Source: Mesorhizobium loti
GTDB lineage: Bacteria; Pseudomonadota; Alphaproteobacteria; Rhizobiales; Rhizobiaceae
Direction of reading: 5' to 3'
Assembly: GCF_001510895.1 (NCBI RefSeq)
Contig: NZ_LPWA01000131.1
Location: 161,228-225,227, forward strand
DNA: 64,000 nucleotides
In this document: positions 1 to 8,824 of the stretch, piece after piece
How positions within the stretch are numbered: position 1 is the stretch's first letter
Layout of the letters: every line of letters begins with the position of its first letter
Program-made: the position numbers and the translations under genes
The notes under the pieces: generated by a model
What the model saw: only the letters and a program-made list of their open reading frames with translations
Databases searched by the model: none
Told to the model about the DNA's origin: nothing

Positions 1-100
1 CGGCACTCGCCGGCATGTGATGCGGCTCATACGCTAACCAGCTGGTGATTTGGCCGCCCGCCCCGAACGCCACTTGCACCGCGCAAGGATGTTCCAGCTG

Positions 101-1449
101 CTATCGCCGCAGGTCATGAACCCCGAGCGCTTTCCACATCCACTCGAAGTTGTAAGTGGCCATCGGATGCGTCCCAACAGGTTGCTTGGCAGTCTGGTTT
201 TCGAGATATTTCAACCAGTTGGCAACTTTTTTGCGACCGCCCGCGGTTCTGGCGGCCTGGCGAGGCGTCTTGTCCCCCAACATTTTTACAGGCTGATCGA
301 GAGTTTCCAGATAATGCCGATCCAAGTATTCGTGGATCTCCTGTTCGGCGATTTCCGGGCGGATGCTCGATCGCGATGTGTCGGCACCGCTGCGCGCCTC
401 TTCGGCCATCATCTGTTCGACAGTCCTGATCTCGGTTACCGGCGCTCGGACAAGATTGCCTAGGGTCTGCTTGATCAGTGCCGTCCCTTTTGTCGCCCGC
501 GCGGCGGAGTTGGCCGACAGATGCAGGAAACGGCCTTTCAACTCGACGTTGCCGAGCACGAGCGAACCATTGTCCATCGTAGTATCCATGGCAGGAGCGG
601 CCGCCGCCTTTGTTTTGCGGCCACCTTTCGGTGTCTCCTCCAGCCAGTTCCAGAATTTCGCGTCTGCCTGGGACAAGGCCGGAACAGCGTTCAATCGAGC
701 GGCGATATCCTCCTCTCTCACGCCTGACCCGAGGGGAAAGCGAACGTTGTGGAATCCGATTTCGTCACCATCGGTGTTCTGCAGCCGCGGCCCCGCCGCC
801 CTTCCGAGGGTGTCGAATAACCATGAGAGCGTGAACATGAATGCTGCCGCCTGCAGCTCTTCGTCTCTGATGGCAGGTAGCTTTTTTGCATTCTTTTGCC
901 GAAAAGGCCCCGCAGCCCATCGAATAATGTCTCTGTGGCCTGCGGTGTAAAGGGCAAGACACCGCCAGCCATGATGTTTTTGCCCATGACCGGGACGATC
1001 CGCGCGGCAAGCCTGTCCCATTGCTTCAAAGTCTTTGTGGCGCTGCACTCGCTGACGGTGATCGGCTCGCTATCGCGGATAAGATCACGCGCCACAAAAG
1101 ACGATCCCGGGACGACGTTGCTCACCTCATACAAACTCATGACGGAGGTGCGCAGCGCCGCCATATAGGCCCTTGATTGCGCGCTTTCCTTCCAGCCTCG
1201 GCGCTTCAGATATTCGTCGACGATATTGCTGGATTCGCCCTCGAAATCCTGCGTCAGGAAATCCTCGAAAGCGCAACCCCAAAGGGCGTTCGTCCAGTGC
1301 TCGCCGAGGACTTCGGCAAGGTCTTCAAACTCCCCTTCGCCCTCGAGGACCGGGCCGAAATGCTCGTTGAAAACTGCCTCGAAGCATTCGCGCCATTCGT
1401 CGCGGCCGAGGAATTTCATCAGCCCACTGAGATCATGGCTGGCTGGCAT
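101..1449 (-). pseudogene. Hypothetical protein, broken by one frameshift
   Basis: Two overlapping reading frames join into one protein of about 449 residues. The N-terminal frame starts with MPASHDLSGLMKF at 1449 and runs in phase to about 887. The C-terminal frame continues from KLPAIRDEEL to the stop at 101. The switch falls on a run of six T (A on the coding strand) at 882-887; a seventh A would restore the frame. The first part is rich in Trp, Phe and acidic residues. The last 80 residues include a segment of the type LDQPVKMLGDKTPRQAAR, which resembles the C-terminal segment found in SEC-C/MbcA-like hypothetical proteins. I see no signal peptide, membrane segment or catalytic motif. The function is unknown. 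The break could be a sequencing error or a real mutation. Confidence 0.6.
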
Positions 1450-1690
1450 GGAACTTCTCCAGGTTCTTGCGCACCGGGCATCGCGCGACGCCGGTTCGCT
1501 GCCATTATTTGTCGGGCTATCTCAGCGCCGCTCCCGCGACCAAGCAAGGCTTAGGCAACGATTTCCCGGTATTTCTTCCGTGCGACTTTTCTGCCAGCGC
1601 CTTTCTGCGGCACCCCCCAATTCCATCGGGCCAAAAAATGCTTCAGAGATCACGGCAGTTTTACTCGCTCGCAATCACGGACCGGCCAGA

Positions 1691-2266
1691 ATGGCACCGA
1701 TGAACAACCCTCTCAAAACAGGCGCGATCATCGCCGCGGTACTTGGCGTCGCCGTCAGTCACGCCTCGGCGGAAACCGCGCATATCTTCTGGAAGGATCT
1801 GCGGCCGGCGACGCAGGCCGTCGCAGCGGATGCCAACCTGCCGATGATCGCGGCAAAGCTGCCAGACCATGGCGAGACGCTGTCGCTCGATCTGCAGGAC
1901 AAGACCATTCAATTGGCCGGCTATGCGTTGCCGGTCGATCGCGATGGCGACCTCGTCTACCAGTTCCTGCTGGTGCCGTGGACCGGCGCCTGCAGCCACA
2001 TGCCGACGCCGCCGCCGAACCAGATCGTGCTGGTGACGCCGGCGCATCCCTATAAGATGTCGGAGGCCTATCAGCCGGTCTCCGTCACCGGCGTGCTGAA
2101 GCCCGGCATGGAGAAGAGCCAGCTCTTCATCCTCGACGGCGTCTTGATCGTCCAGTCGGGCTATACTGTGCGCAGGGCCGTTGTGGCGAGCGTCGAGACG
2201 GTGCCCGACGCCGTCACGCTGCCGGTCAACTCGCCTTGGAATTTCCTCAACAAAAAGAAGAACTGA
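1691..2266 (+). CDS. DUF3299 exported protein
   Basis: A 191-residue protein with an N-terminal signal peptide (about residues 1-27, ending near SHASA) followed by a DUF3299 domain. The family hallmark is visible as LVPWTGACSHMPTPPPNQ, which contains the single conserved Cys and the His-X-Pro-rich loop. Two in-frame ATGs (1691 and 1700) are possible; I use the first. The function of the family is not established; members are periplasmic or lipoprotein-like and often sit near copper or membrane-protein genes. The gene stands alone, with about 240 bases of unassigned sequence before it. It ends with a basic tail (NKKKN). Confidence 0.85.
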   Translation: MAPMNNPLKTGAIIAAVLGVAVSHASAETAHIFWKDLRPATQAVAADANLPMIAAKLPDHGETLSLDLQDKTIQLAGYALPVDRDGDLVYQFLLVPWTGACSHMPTPPPNQIVLVTPAHPYKMSEAYQPVSVTGVLKPGMEKSQLFILDGVLIVQSGYTVRRAVVASVETVPDAVTLPVNSPWNFLNKKKN

Positions 2267-2313
2267 CCTCGCCGCTTCGCGCAAAATGCGGGAAGCGGCC
2301 GGCACCCCAATGT

Positions 2314-2804
2314 TCAGGCCGCGTTCGCGCCCGATTCCTTGTCCAGCACCATATAGTCGAGCGGAATCTCGGTTGTGTATTTGATCTGCTCCATGGCGAA
2401 GGACGACGACACGTCGCGGATCTCGATCTTGGCGATCAGCCGCTTGTAGAAGGCGTCGTAAGCGGCAATGTCGGGCACCACCACGCGCAGCAGATAGTCG
2501 ACGTCGCCGCTCATGCGGTAGAACTCGACACTTCCGGGAATTCCTGGATGACCTCGGAGAAGCGCCGCAGCCATTCATGGCTGTGCGAATTGGTGCGGAT
2601 CGACACGAAAACGGTGACCCGCACATTGACCTTCTCGTGGTCGAGGATGGCCACGCGCCGCTGGATGACGCCCTCTTCCTCAAGCTTCTGGATGCGCCGC
2701 CAGCATGGCGTGGTCGACAGGCCGACTTTCTTGGCGACATCGGCGACCGCAAGTGTCGCGTCCTCCTGCAGGAGGCGGAGAATTTTTCGGTCAAGGCGGT
2801 CCAT
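2314..2804 (-). CDS. Lrp/AsnC family transcriptional regulator (frameshifted)
   Basis: A leucine-responsive regulator of about 163 residues, split into two frames. The first frame carries the N-terminal winged helix-turn-helix (residues about 1-60, with the recognition segment VGLSTTPCWRRIQKLEEEGV) and the start of the ligand-binding domain. The second frame carries the rest of the RAM domain (VEFYRMSGDVDYLLRVV onward). At about 2529 GTGTC should read GTGGTC to give PEVVEFYRMSGD, so one base is missing. A TGGAG ribosome-binding site precedes the ATG at 2804. Such proteins bind amino acids and control amino-acid metabolism genes; the target here is unknown. Given the many similar breaks nearby, a sequence error is more likely than loss of function. 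Confidence 0.8.
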
Positions 2805-2912
2805 TGGGAGACTCCAGGAGAATAGTTTCGCTATACTCCCTTTTATCGGAGCCGTTCACAAGAAAGAAATTCTGCCGATGGCGGCAAAAGCGAGTGATAT
2901 CTTGCTGAATGC

Positions 2913-3548
2913 CTATCCGATGCGATAGCGGATTTGCGACCGCAGGAAAGGCAGCAAATCCATTTCAAACCAGGGATTCTGCTTCAGCCAGCCGGTGTTT
3001 CGCCATGACGGATGCGGCAGCGGCAGCACTTTTTGGGCGGCCGACTGGTCCCAAATGGTGCGCCAATTTTTGACCGTTTCCGTCAGCGATGACCCACGTG
3101 CCGTGCCCATGTGCCACGACTGGGCGTAGCCGCCGATCGTCAGCACCAGATCGATCTGCGGCATCAACGCCATCAGCTCGGAACGCCAGGCCGGCGCGCA
3201 TTCGCGGCGCGGCGGCAGGTCAGCACCCTTGGCGTCTTGGCCCGGAAAGCAGAAGCCCATCGGCACGATGGCGAATTTTTTGGTGTCGTAGAACTCTTCG
3301 CTGCTGACGCCGAGCCAGCTTCTGAGCCGATCCCCGGAAGCGTCGGTGAAAGGCATGCCCGAGATGTGAACCTTGGTGCCTGGCGCCTGGCTGGCGAGCA
3401 GGATGCGCGCGCTCGACGATGGCCTCAGCACCGGCCGCGGCTCATGCGGCAGGGGCCGACCGCGCGGCTGCTCGACGCAGATGCGACAGGCCCGCACCCT
3501 GGCGGTGAGGCTTTCCAGCGCTTGGGTCATGCTTGGCAAGTCGTCCAA
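2913..3548 (-). CDS. Uracil-DNA glycosylase family protein
   Basis: A 211-residue protein of the uracil-DNA glycosylase superfamily that removes uracil or a related damaged base from DNA. The uracil-binding loop appears as SQAPGTKVHISGMPFTD (about 53-69), and the distal catalytic motif as LPLPHPSWRN near residue 185. Four cysteines (C21 and C24 as CRIC, C100, and C117) have the spacing C-X2-C ... C-X16-C, close to the 4Fe-4S ligands of family 4 enzymes, so it is probably an iron-sulfur type glycosylase. It lies upstream of the Lrp gene and 7 bases downstream of the glutathione S-transferase stop, on the same strand. The exact subfamily is not certain. Confidence 0.85.
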   Translation of the reverse strand: MDDLPSMTQALESLTARVRACRICVEQPRGRPLPHEPRPVLRPSSSARILLASQAPGTKVHISGMPFTDASGDRLRSWLGVSSEEFYDTKKFAIVPMGFCFPGQDAKGADLPPRRECAPAWRSELMALMPQIDLVLTIGGYAQSWHMGTARGSSLTETVKNWRTIWDQSAAQKVLPLPHPSWRNTGWLKQNPWFEMDLLPFLRSQIRYRIG

Positions 3549-3555
3549 GGGCGCC

Positions 3556-4166
3556 TCAGGCAGCGGCGCTTGGCCGGCTGGAAAGCGCCGCGTGCCAGCG
3601 CAGCACGTTCGCGCATTCCTCGGGCACCTTGATGCGCGCCGGCTTCATGAAATCGATGGCGATCAGCCTGTGATGTCGGCAACCGAATAGGTATCGCCGG
3701 CGGCGAATTCCCTGTCCGCCAGCTCGCGGTCGAGGAGATGCAGGAACTCGATGGCCTTCGGCTTGTTGGCCTCGCCCCATTCCGGGATCTGCGGCACCTC
3801 CCAGTCCTTCATCGCCGGATGGATGTGCCGGAACGCGGCGGCGACGCTGGTCATGAGGTTCAACTCCATACGCCTTTGCCACATCTCCACCTTGGCCTTG
3901 CCGAGCGCGCCTTTGCCGAACAGGGCGGGCTCGGGATGCAATTCCTCGAAATAGCGGCAGATCGCGATGGATTCGGTGATGATGGTGCCGTCGTCCAATT
4001 CGAGAACTGGCAGTCGCCGCAGCGGATTGCGCGACGCCACCGGCTGCTCGCGATGCTCCAGCGCGCCCATGTCGACAGGCACCAGCGGAACCGTCAGCCC
4101 CTTTTCCGCCAGGAAAACCCGAACCCGCCTGGGGTTCGGCGCGCGGCCGCCATCGAACAGCTTCAT
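3556..4166 (-). CDS. Glutathione S-transferase (frameshifted near the C-terminus)
   Basis: A cytosolic glutathione S-transferase of about 203 residues. The N-terminal thioredoxin-like domain starts MKLFDGGRAPNPRRVRVFL, and the cis-proline/glutathione segment reads LPVLELDDGTIITESIAI. The C-terminal helical domain includes the N-capping region YSVADITGLIAIDF. I choose the ATG at 4166 because GGAGAATGG lies just before it; the longer open frame to 4253 has no support. At about 3666 one base is missing (GGCTG for GGCCTG), which produces a premature TGA right after ADITG. The other frame completes the protein to 3556. It likely conjugates glutathione to electrophiles; the substrate is unknown. 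Confidence 0.85.
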
Positions 4167-4283
4167 TCCATTCTCCGATTTTCCACCCCGATCATAGGGC
4201 GTGCTTCCATGCATGTCGTCCAAAAGTGCGCAGCGGTCTTGGGGAGACGACATGCATCGAACAGAGCATCGCCGGAAGCGGCA

Positions 4284-4907
4284 TCACCAGAGGCGAACAA
4301 GCTCGCGCAGCGCGTCGCCAAGCGAAGCCAACGTGCCATGCTTTTTCTCGACCGGCTGATCGTGATGGCTGTCGCGCCAGTCCTGTGGCTCTTCGAAGGA
4401 GCCGGCCCAGATGCCGACCTTGGCGGCCCGCGCGGTCGCCTCATCGGTTTCGAAGTCGCCGAAGGCGACGGCCCATCCAGACTGGACCTGAGCACGGTTG
4501 AGGTCCGTGTCGCCTGCCTTGCAGTCGCCGAGCAGCCGGCCATAGCGGTCGCGCTGCCAGCCGCTGCAGGACACCGGCCTGCCGGCGATCAGCCGCACCA
4601 GCGACTGCCGCGCGAGCTTGCCGCATGGGTAGTCGGCGCCCTCCTTGCGGCACGTCTGTGTGTATTCCGGAGCGTCGATGCCGCGCATGCGGATGCGCTC
4701 GATACCCAGCGTGATCGAATCGCCGTCATTGACGATGGCTGTGCCTTGCTCCTTGCGCGTCTCTAAGCGGTCGAGCCGCGCCGCCACCAGGATGAACAGG
4801 GCGAGCAGAACGACGGTGAGCCCGTAATCCAGCAGCCTGCGCCAGAGGCTTCGCGGCGGCCGCGGAGCATATCGCCGGCGCGGTCCTCGCGACCAGGAAC
4901 GGCTCAT
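4284..4907 (-). CDS. Membrane-anchored thermonuclease family protein
   Basis: A 207-residue protein with a basic N-terminus, one transmembrane segment (about residues 27-43, YGLTVVLLALFILVAAR) and a staphylococcal-nuclease-like (TNase) domain. The domain shows the characteristic Arg-Met-Arg-Gly-Ile-Asp-Ala-Pro-Glu motif and a second motif, RDRYGRLLGDC, that supplies the later catalytic arginine. Three further cysteines (TCRKEGADYPCG, VSCSGW) suggest a disulfide-stabilised periplasmic domain. It probably hydrolyses DNA or RNA outside the cytoplasm. No operon partner is evident; the sensor kinase at 4984 is divergent. Confidence 0.85.
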   Translation of the reverse strand: MSRSWSRGPRRRYAPRPPRSLWRRLLDYGLTVVLLALFILVAARLDRLETRKEQGTAIVNDGDSITLGIERIRMRGIDAPEYTQTCRKEGADYPCGKLARQSLVRLIAGRPVSCSGWQRDRYGRLLGDCKAGDTDLNRAQVQSGWAVAFGDFETDEATARAAKVGIWAGSFEEPQDWRDSHHDQPVEKKHGTLASLGDALRELVRLW

Positions 4908-4983
4908 ATGGCAAACAGTCTCTTAATCATTCGAACGTAGCTTAACGAACTGAAAATCGCTGCGCGCAGAAATTGAACTTGGC

Positions 4984-6504
4984 ATGCCTTTGCTACGCTC
5001 GGACACAGCGGACAAATTCATTGTGGACCGCAGGAAACCGCATCGCAACAGCGATGTGGCGCGCGCGGTGCGCAGGACGCGTGACCGTCTTTCGCAGCAG
5101 GCAGGCAGCCTCGACTTCGACCGCGAACTGCTGAAGCTGCATGCGCGCGCCATGGTGGTCAGCGCGATCGCCATACCGCTGCTCGTGCTCGCCGTGGCGG
5201 CAGTCGGCCGCGTTGCCGGCCTGGGCAACCAGGTCGGCGTCTGGGCTCTCTTCACGCTGCTCTGCTACACCGTCGTCGCCTTCATGGCGCGGCGCGTCGA
5301 GCGCACGGAGGCAGCCGAACTCGACCCGGTGCGAACGCGCCGCGAGTTCCTGATCGGCCATTCGCTGTGTGGCCTCGGCTGGGCCTGGTTCGCCTGGCTG
5401 GGCTGCGACACATGCCAGGTCGACCAGTTCCACGTCGTCAAGGCGATGGTGCTTCTGGTCGCCATGGCGACGACCGCGGTCATGGCGTCGTCGCTGGGCG
5501 GCGCGCTGCTCGCGACCTTCGCCGTTCCCGTCGCCGTCTATGTCTATGCCGTCGCACGTGTTTGGACGCCGATCGAAGGGATCATGGCGTCGCTTCTGGT
5601 CGTGGCCCTGCCCTTCTTCGGCTACGTCGCGCGCAACCTCAATCAGGCTTCGTGGATGGTGCTTTCCTTTCGCTCCGAAAAGGACGCGCTGATCGCCGAG
5701 GTGGAGACGGCGAAATCGATGTCCGACGAGGCACGGCGGCGCGCCGAGGACGCCAATCTGGCGAAGTCGCGCTTTCTCGCCTCGATGAGCCATGAGCTCC
5801 GAACGCCGCTCAACGCCATTCTCGGCTTCTCCGAAGTGATGGCCAATGAAGTGCTCGGGCCGATGAACAACCCGACCTATCGCGACTATGCGCACGATGT
5901 GCACGAATCCGGTCAGCACCTTCTCGACCTGATCAACGAGATCCTCGACCTGTCGCGCATCGAGGCCGGCCGCTACCAGCTCAACGAGGAGCCGGTGGTG
6001 CTGGTGACGATCGTCGAGGACTGCTGCCACATGATGGAGCTCAGGGCCCGCAACAAGGACATCCGCGTCATCCAGGAGTTCGAGACGACCTTGCCGCGCC
6101 TGTTCGGCGACGAGCGGGCCATCCGGCAGATCACACTCAACCTGTTGTCCAATGCGATAAAGTTCACCGCGTCGGGAGGCGAAGTCCGCGTGCGCGTCGG
6201 CTGGACAGCGGGCGGCGGCCAGTACATCTCGGTCAAGGACAACGGTCCCGGCATCCCGGAGGAGGAAATCCCGGTGGTGCTTTCCGCCTTCGGCCAGGGT
6301 TCGATCGCCATCAAGAGCGCCGAACAGGGGACTGGCCTCGGTCTGCCGATCGTGCAGGGGCTGCTCGACATGCATGGCGGCGAGTTCGAGCTTCACTCCA
6401 AGCTGCGCGAAGGCACCGAGGCGATCGCCATTTTCCCGCTGAGCCGGGTGATGGAGGAATTGCCGGCGCTGCCTACCAAGGCGGTTGCGGCGCGCCGGCG
6501 CTAG
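4984..6504 (+). CDS. Membrane sensor histidine kinase (PleC/DivJ/PdhS-like)
   Basis: A 506-residue sensor kinase. It has about six membrane segments between residues 50 and 220, a short coiled linker (EVETAKSMSDEARRRAEDA), a HisKA dimerisation domain with the phospho-acceptor His270 in SHELRTPLNAILGFSE, and an HATPase_c domain with N box NLLSNAIKF, G1 box DNGPGIPEEE (about 418) and G2 box GTGLGLP (about 449). The H-box plus GFSEVMANEVLGPM extension is typical of the alphaproteobacterial PleC/DivJ/PdhS group, which acts on DivK and PleD-type receivers in cell-cycle control. No response regulator is adjacent. The signal and partner are inferred only. Confidence 0.85.
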   Translation: MPLLRSDTADKFIVDRRKPHRNSDVARAVRRTRDRLSQQAGSLDFDRELLKLHARAMVVSAIAIPLLVLAVAAVGRVAGLGNQVGVWALFTLLCYTVVAFMARRVERTEAAELDPVRTRREFLIGHSLCGLGWAWFAWLGCDTCQVDQFHVVKAMVLLVAMATTAVMASSLGGALLATFAVPVAVYVYAVARVWTPIEGIMASLLVVALPFFGYVARNLNQASWMVLSFRSEKDALIAEVETAKSMSDEARRRAEDANLAKSRFLASMSHELRTPLNAILGFSEVMANEVLGPMNNPTYRDYAHDVHESGQHLLDLINEILDLSRIEAGRYQLNEEPVVLVTIVEDCCHMMELRARNKDIRVIQEFETTLPRLFGDERAIRQITLNLLSNAIKFTASGGEVRVRVGWTAGGGQYISVKDNGPGIPEEEIPVVLSAFGQGSIAIKSAEQGTGLGLPIVQGLLDMHGGEFELHSKLREGTEAIAIFPLSRVMEELPALPTKAVAARRR

Positions 6505-6534
6505 GACGATTTTCAGGAGTGGCCAGCGGTTTCC

Positions 6535-7528
6535 TCAGCGCCGAATCGCCGCCGCCATGCCGGAACTGGTAAGCGCCGCCGCCTTGACGAGACCCGCGGC
6601 AAGCCCAGCCCCTACCCCTTCGCCATGACCAACGCCGAGGTCGAGCAGAGGCAGCATATCGAGCCGCTCGGCGAGCTTGGCATGGCCAGGCTCCAGCGAC
6701 AGGCTTGCGAGCAGGCAATGGTCGAGCGAACTGGGGTTGGCGGCGTGCAGGACTGCAGCCGCGGCAGTCGAAACGAACCCATCGAGCAACACCGGGATCT
6801 TTTGCATGCGGGCGCGAGAATGGCGCCGCAGATCGCCGCGAATTCGCGGCCGCCGACCCGGCGCAACGCATCGAGCGGATCGCCGAGCTGGCGCCGTGGA
6901 AGGTCAGCGCCCGATCGACCGCGTCCGCCTTGCGCGCCATCATCGCCTCATCCGCGCCCGATCCCGGCCCGACCCAGTCGGCGCTCCCTCCTCCGAACAG
7001 CGCCGCGCACAAAGCAGCCGCAATGGTTGAATTGCCGACGCCAAGGTCGCCCAGGCATAGAAGGTCGGCGCCGCCGGCAACCGCCTCCATGCCGAAGGCC
7101 ATGGTGGCGGCGCAGCCGCGTTCATCGAGCGCCGCTTCCTCGGTGATGTCTCCGGTCGGAATATCCAGCGCCAGATCGAAGACCTTCAGGCCGAGATCAT
7201 TGGCGATGCAGACCTGGTTGATTGCCGCTCCCCCGGCGGCGCAAAGCTCGACCGCATTGGCGGTCGCCGCAACCGGCCGCGGTGAGATGCCATGCCGAAC
7301 CGCACCGTGATTGCCGGCAAAGATCGCCACAAGCGGCCGGTTCACGGCCGGAGGCGCACGGCCACTCCAGGCGGCAAGCCACGCCGCGATATCCTCGATA
7401 CGGCCAAGCGAGGCTTTCGGTTTGTCGGCCTTGGCAAACAATGTGCGGACGCGGGTTTCGGCGGCGGTGTCCGCCTGCGGCAGCGTCGTCATAAGGGCGC
7501 GGAAATCGTCGAAAGGCTTGGCGGTCAT
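6535..7528 (-). CDS. cobT: Nicotinate-nucleotide-dimethylbenzimidazole phosphoribosyltransferase (two frameshifts)
   Basis: The enzyme makes alpha-ribazole phosphate for the lower ligand of cobalamin. It starts MTAKPFDDFRALM at 7528 and, after correction, is about 331 residues, close to the usual 335-350. The conserved segments are visible in three frames: IFAGNHGAVRHGISPRP and LCLGDLGVGNSTIAAAL in the first, DPLDALRRVGGREFAAI in the second, and RMQKIPVLLDGFVST plus LLDLGVGHGEGVGAG with the C-terminal catalytic Glu in the third. One base appears to be missing near 6880 and one near 6813 (GCGCCC for GCGGCCC). I found no cobalamin riboswitch in the 160 bases upstream. No other cobalamin gene is in the window. 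Confidence 0.85.
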
Positions 7529-7690
7529 GTCGGATGCGGTCTCACTGCAAAAGTAGGCAGCGGCATAGCCGCCTTCGCGGCCTGGCACAACCGCCCGGCA
7601 ATGCCGCGAAAGCGCTGGTCGGCGGCGCATTGCGGAGAGCTTGCATTGGCTTTGCGGTTGCACCATGTGGAGTGAAGGCAAGAGAACAGC

Positions 7691-7921
7691 ATGACCGCCA
7701 TCGAGTCTCCCTGCATACTCGTCTGCTCGATCGACATGAAAACCGGCTTCTGCTTCGGCTGCGGCCGCACGCGCGATGAAATCTCCGGCTGGCTCACGAT
7801 GACGCCGGAAGTCCGGCGGACGGTGATGGCAGAGTTGCCGGCGCGTCTGGAGACTGTCGAACGCCGGCCCCGCCGCGAAACGCGGCGCGCCCGCATGGCG
7901 CGCGAACGTGGCATACTGTGA
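7691..7921 (+). CDS. DUF1289 domain-containing small protein
   Basis: A 76-residue protein with the DUF1289 signature: SPCILVCSID followed by CFGCGRTRDEISGW, giving four cysteines (C-X3-C ... C-X2-C) that probably bind a metal ion. The C-terminal half is very basic (repeated RR pairs). It is divergent from cobT and 24 bases upstream of the retropepsin-like protease gene, so the two are probably co-transcribed. The cellular role of DUF1289 proteins is not known. Confidence 0.85.
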   Translation: MTAIESPCILVCSIDMKTGFCFGCGRTRDEISGWLTMTPEVRRTVMAELPARLETVERRPRRETRRARMARERGIL

Positions 7922-7945
7922 GCAAGGATTGAGAAAGGGCTGGCT

Positions 7946-8650
7946 ATGAACCGCCTGTTCTGGATCGTCATGCTGGTGATCGGCGCCGGCTTGATCCTGC
8001 TGATGATGAACGATTCCGCCGGCCGCACCTTCGGCATCGAGAATCACGATTTCAGCCGGCTGATCTGGGTTGGCGTCCTCGTGACGGTGATCGGCGCCAG
8101 CCTCGTTCGCTCGGGCCGGCCGCTCGGTGACATGGCGCGCAATATCGGCGTCTGGGCGGCCATCGTGCTGGCGCTGATCGCCGGCTACCAATACCGCTAC
8201 GAGCTTCAGGACGTTGCCAGCCGCGTCACGGCCGGCCTTGTTCCGGGAAGCCCGCTGGCCCTCGGCGTGGAAAACGGCCGCGCCACCGTGACGCTCGACA
8301 AGGCCGACAACGGCCATTTCGAAGCGCGAATTCTCATCAACGGCGCACCGGTGCGGACGGTGGTAGACACCGGCGCGACCAGCACGGTGCTGACGGCGCA
8401 GGACGCCCAGGCGGCCGGCTTCAACCCGGCGGCGCTCAGCTACACCGTGGACGTTTCCACCGCCAACGGCATGGCGCGGGCCGCCTCGGTCAGGACCGAC
8501 GAAATGGCCATTGGGGGCATCGTGCGCAAGGATATGCCGGTTATGGTCGCGGCGCCCGGCATGCTCGAGCAAAGCCTGCTCGGCATGAACTTTATCAGCT
8601 CGCTGTCGGGCTTCGACGTGCGCGGCGACCGCATGATCCTGCGCGACTAG
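7946..8650 (+). CDS. TIGR02281-type retropepsin-like aspartic protease
   Basis: A 234-residue membrane-anchored protein with three N-terminal hydrophobic segments (within about residues 1-75) and a C-terminal clan AA aspartic protease domain. The catalytic motif VVDTGATSTVLTAQDA carries the single active Asp of a retropepsin-like monomer, so activity would need dimerisation. The C-terminal LGMNFISSLSGFDVRGDRM matches the second conserved block of the family. The domain is predicted on the periplasmic side. The related rhizobial/rickettsial family is not well characterised. It lies behind the DUF1289 gene on the same strand. Confidence 0.85.
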   Translation: MNRLFWIVMLVIGAGLILLMMNDSAGRTFGIENHDFSRLIWVGVLVTVIGASLVRSGRPLGDMARNIGVWAAIVLALIAGYQYRYELQDVASRVTAGLVPGSPLALGVENGRATVTLDKADNGHFEARILINGAPVRTVVDTGATSTVLTAQDAQAAGFNPAALSYTVDVSTANGMARAASVRTDEMAIGGIVRKDMPVMVAAPGMLEQSLLGMNFISSLSGFDVRGDRMILRD

Positions 8651-8724
8651 ACCGTCAAGCCGCGTCGGCTGCCGCCGCTGAGGCCGACTACACGAATTCG
8701 TGAACCGGGGCGATCTGAACCGCC

Positions 8725-8750
8725 GTAACCTCCGCAGGCGCCGCCGCGAA
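8725..8750 (+). promoter_or_regulatory. Predicted SigF-type ECF promoter of the bufferin-mer operon
   Basis: GTAACC at 8725-8730 is followed by exactly 16 bases and then CGAA at 8747-8750. This is the -35/-10 arrangement I recall for the Caulobacter SigF regulon (GTAACC-N16-CGAA). It sits about 75 bases upstream of the DUF2282 precursor gene, whose operon also encodes a SigF-like sigma factor and NrsF. I saw no second perfect copy when scanning for GTAACC in the window. Direct autoregulation is inferred. Confidence 0.7.
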
Positions 8751-8824
8751 CCTCCAGAAGAACCTGCCGCTTCCAGCATCGCCTGAGGAGAAGGTTCGTC
8801 CAACAACGCCCATGGAGGATAAGC

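Noticed and set aside
4925..4950. CtrA site before the sensor kinase
   Set aside because: Two TTAA words are present but 15 bases apart, not 7.
4993..6396. Long minus-strand open frame of 467 codons opposite the sensor kinase
   Set aside because: It is an antisense shadow of a GC-rich gene; it has His/Asp/Arg-rich sequence with no family resemblance.
7529..7690. Cobalamin riboswitch upstream of cobT
   Set aside because: I could not find the conserved B12 box or its flanking stems on the minus strand.
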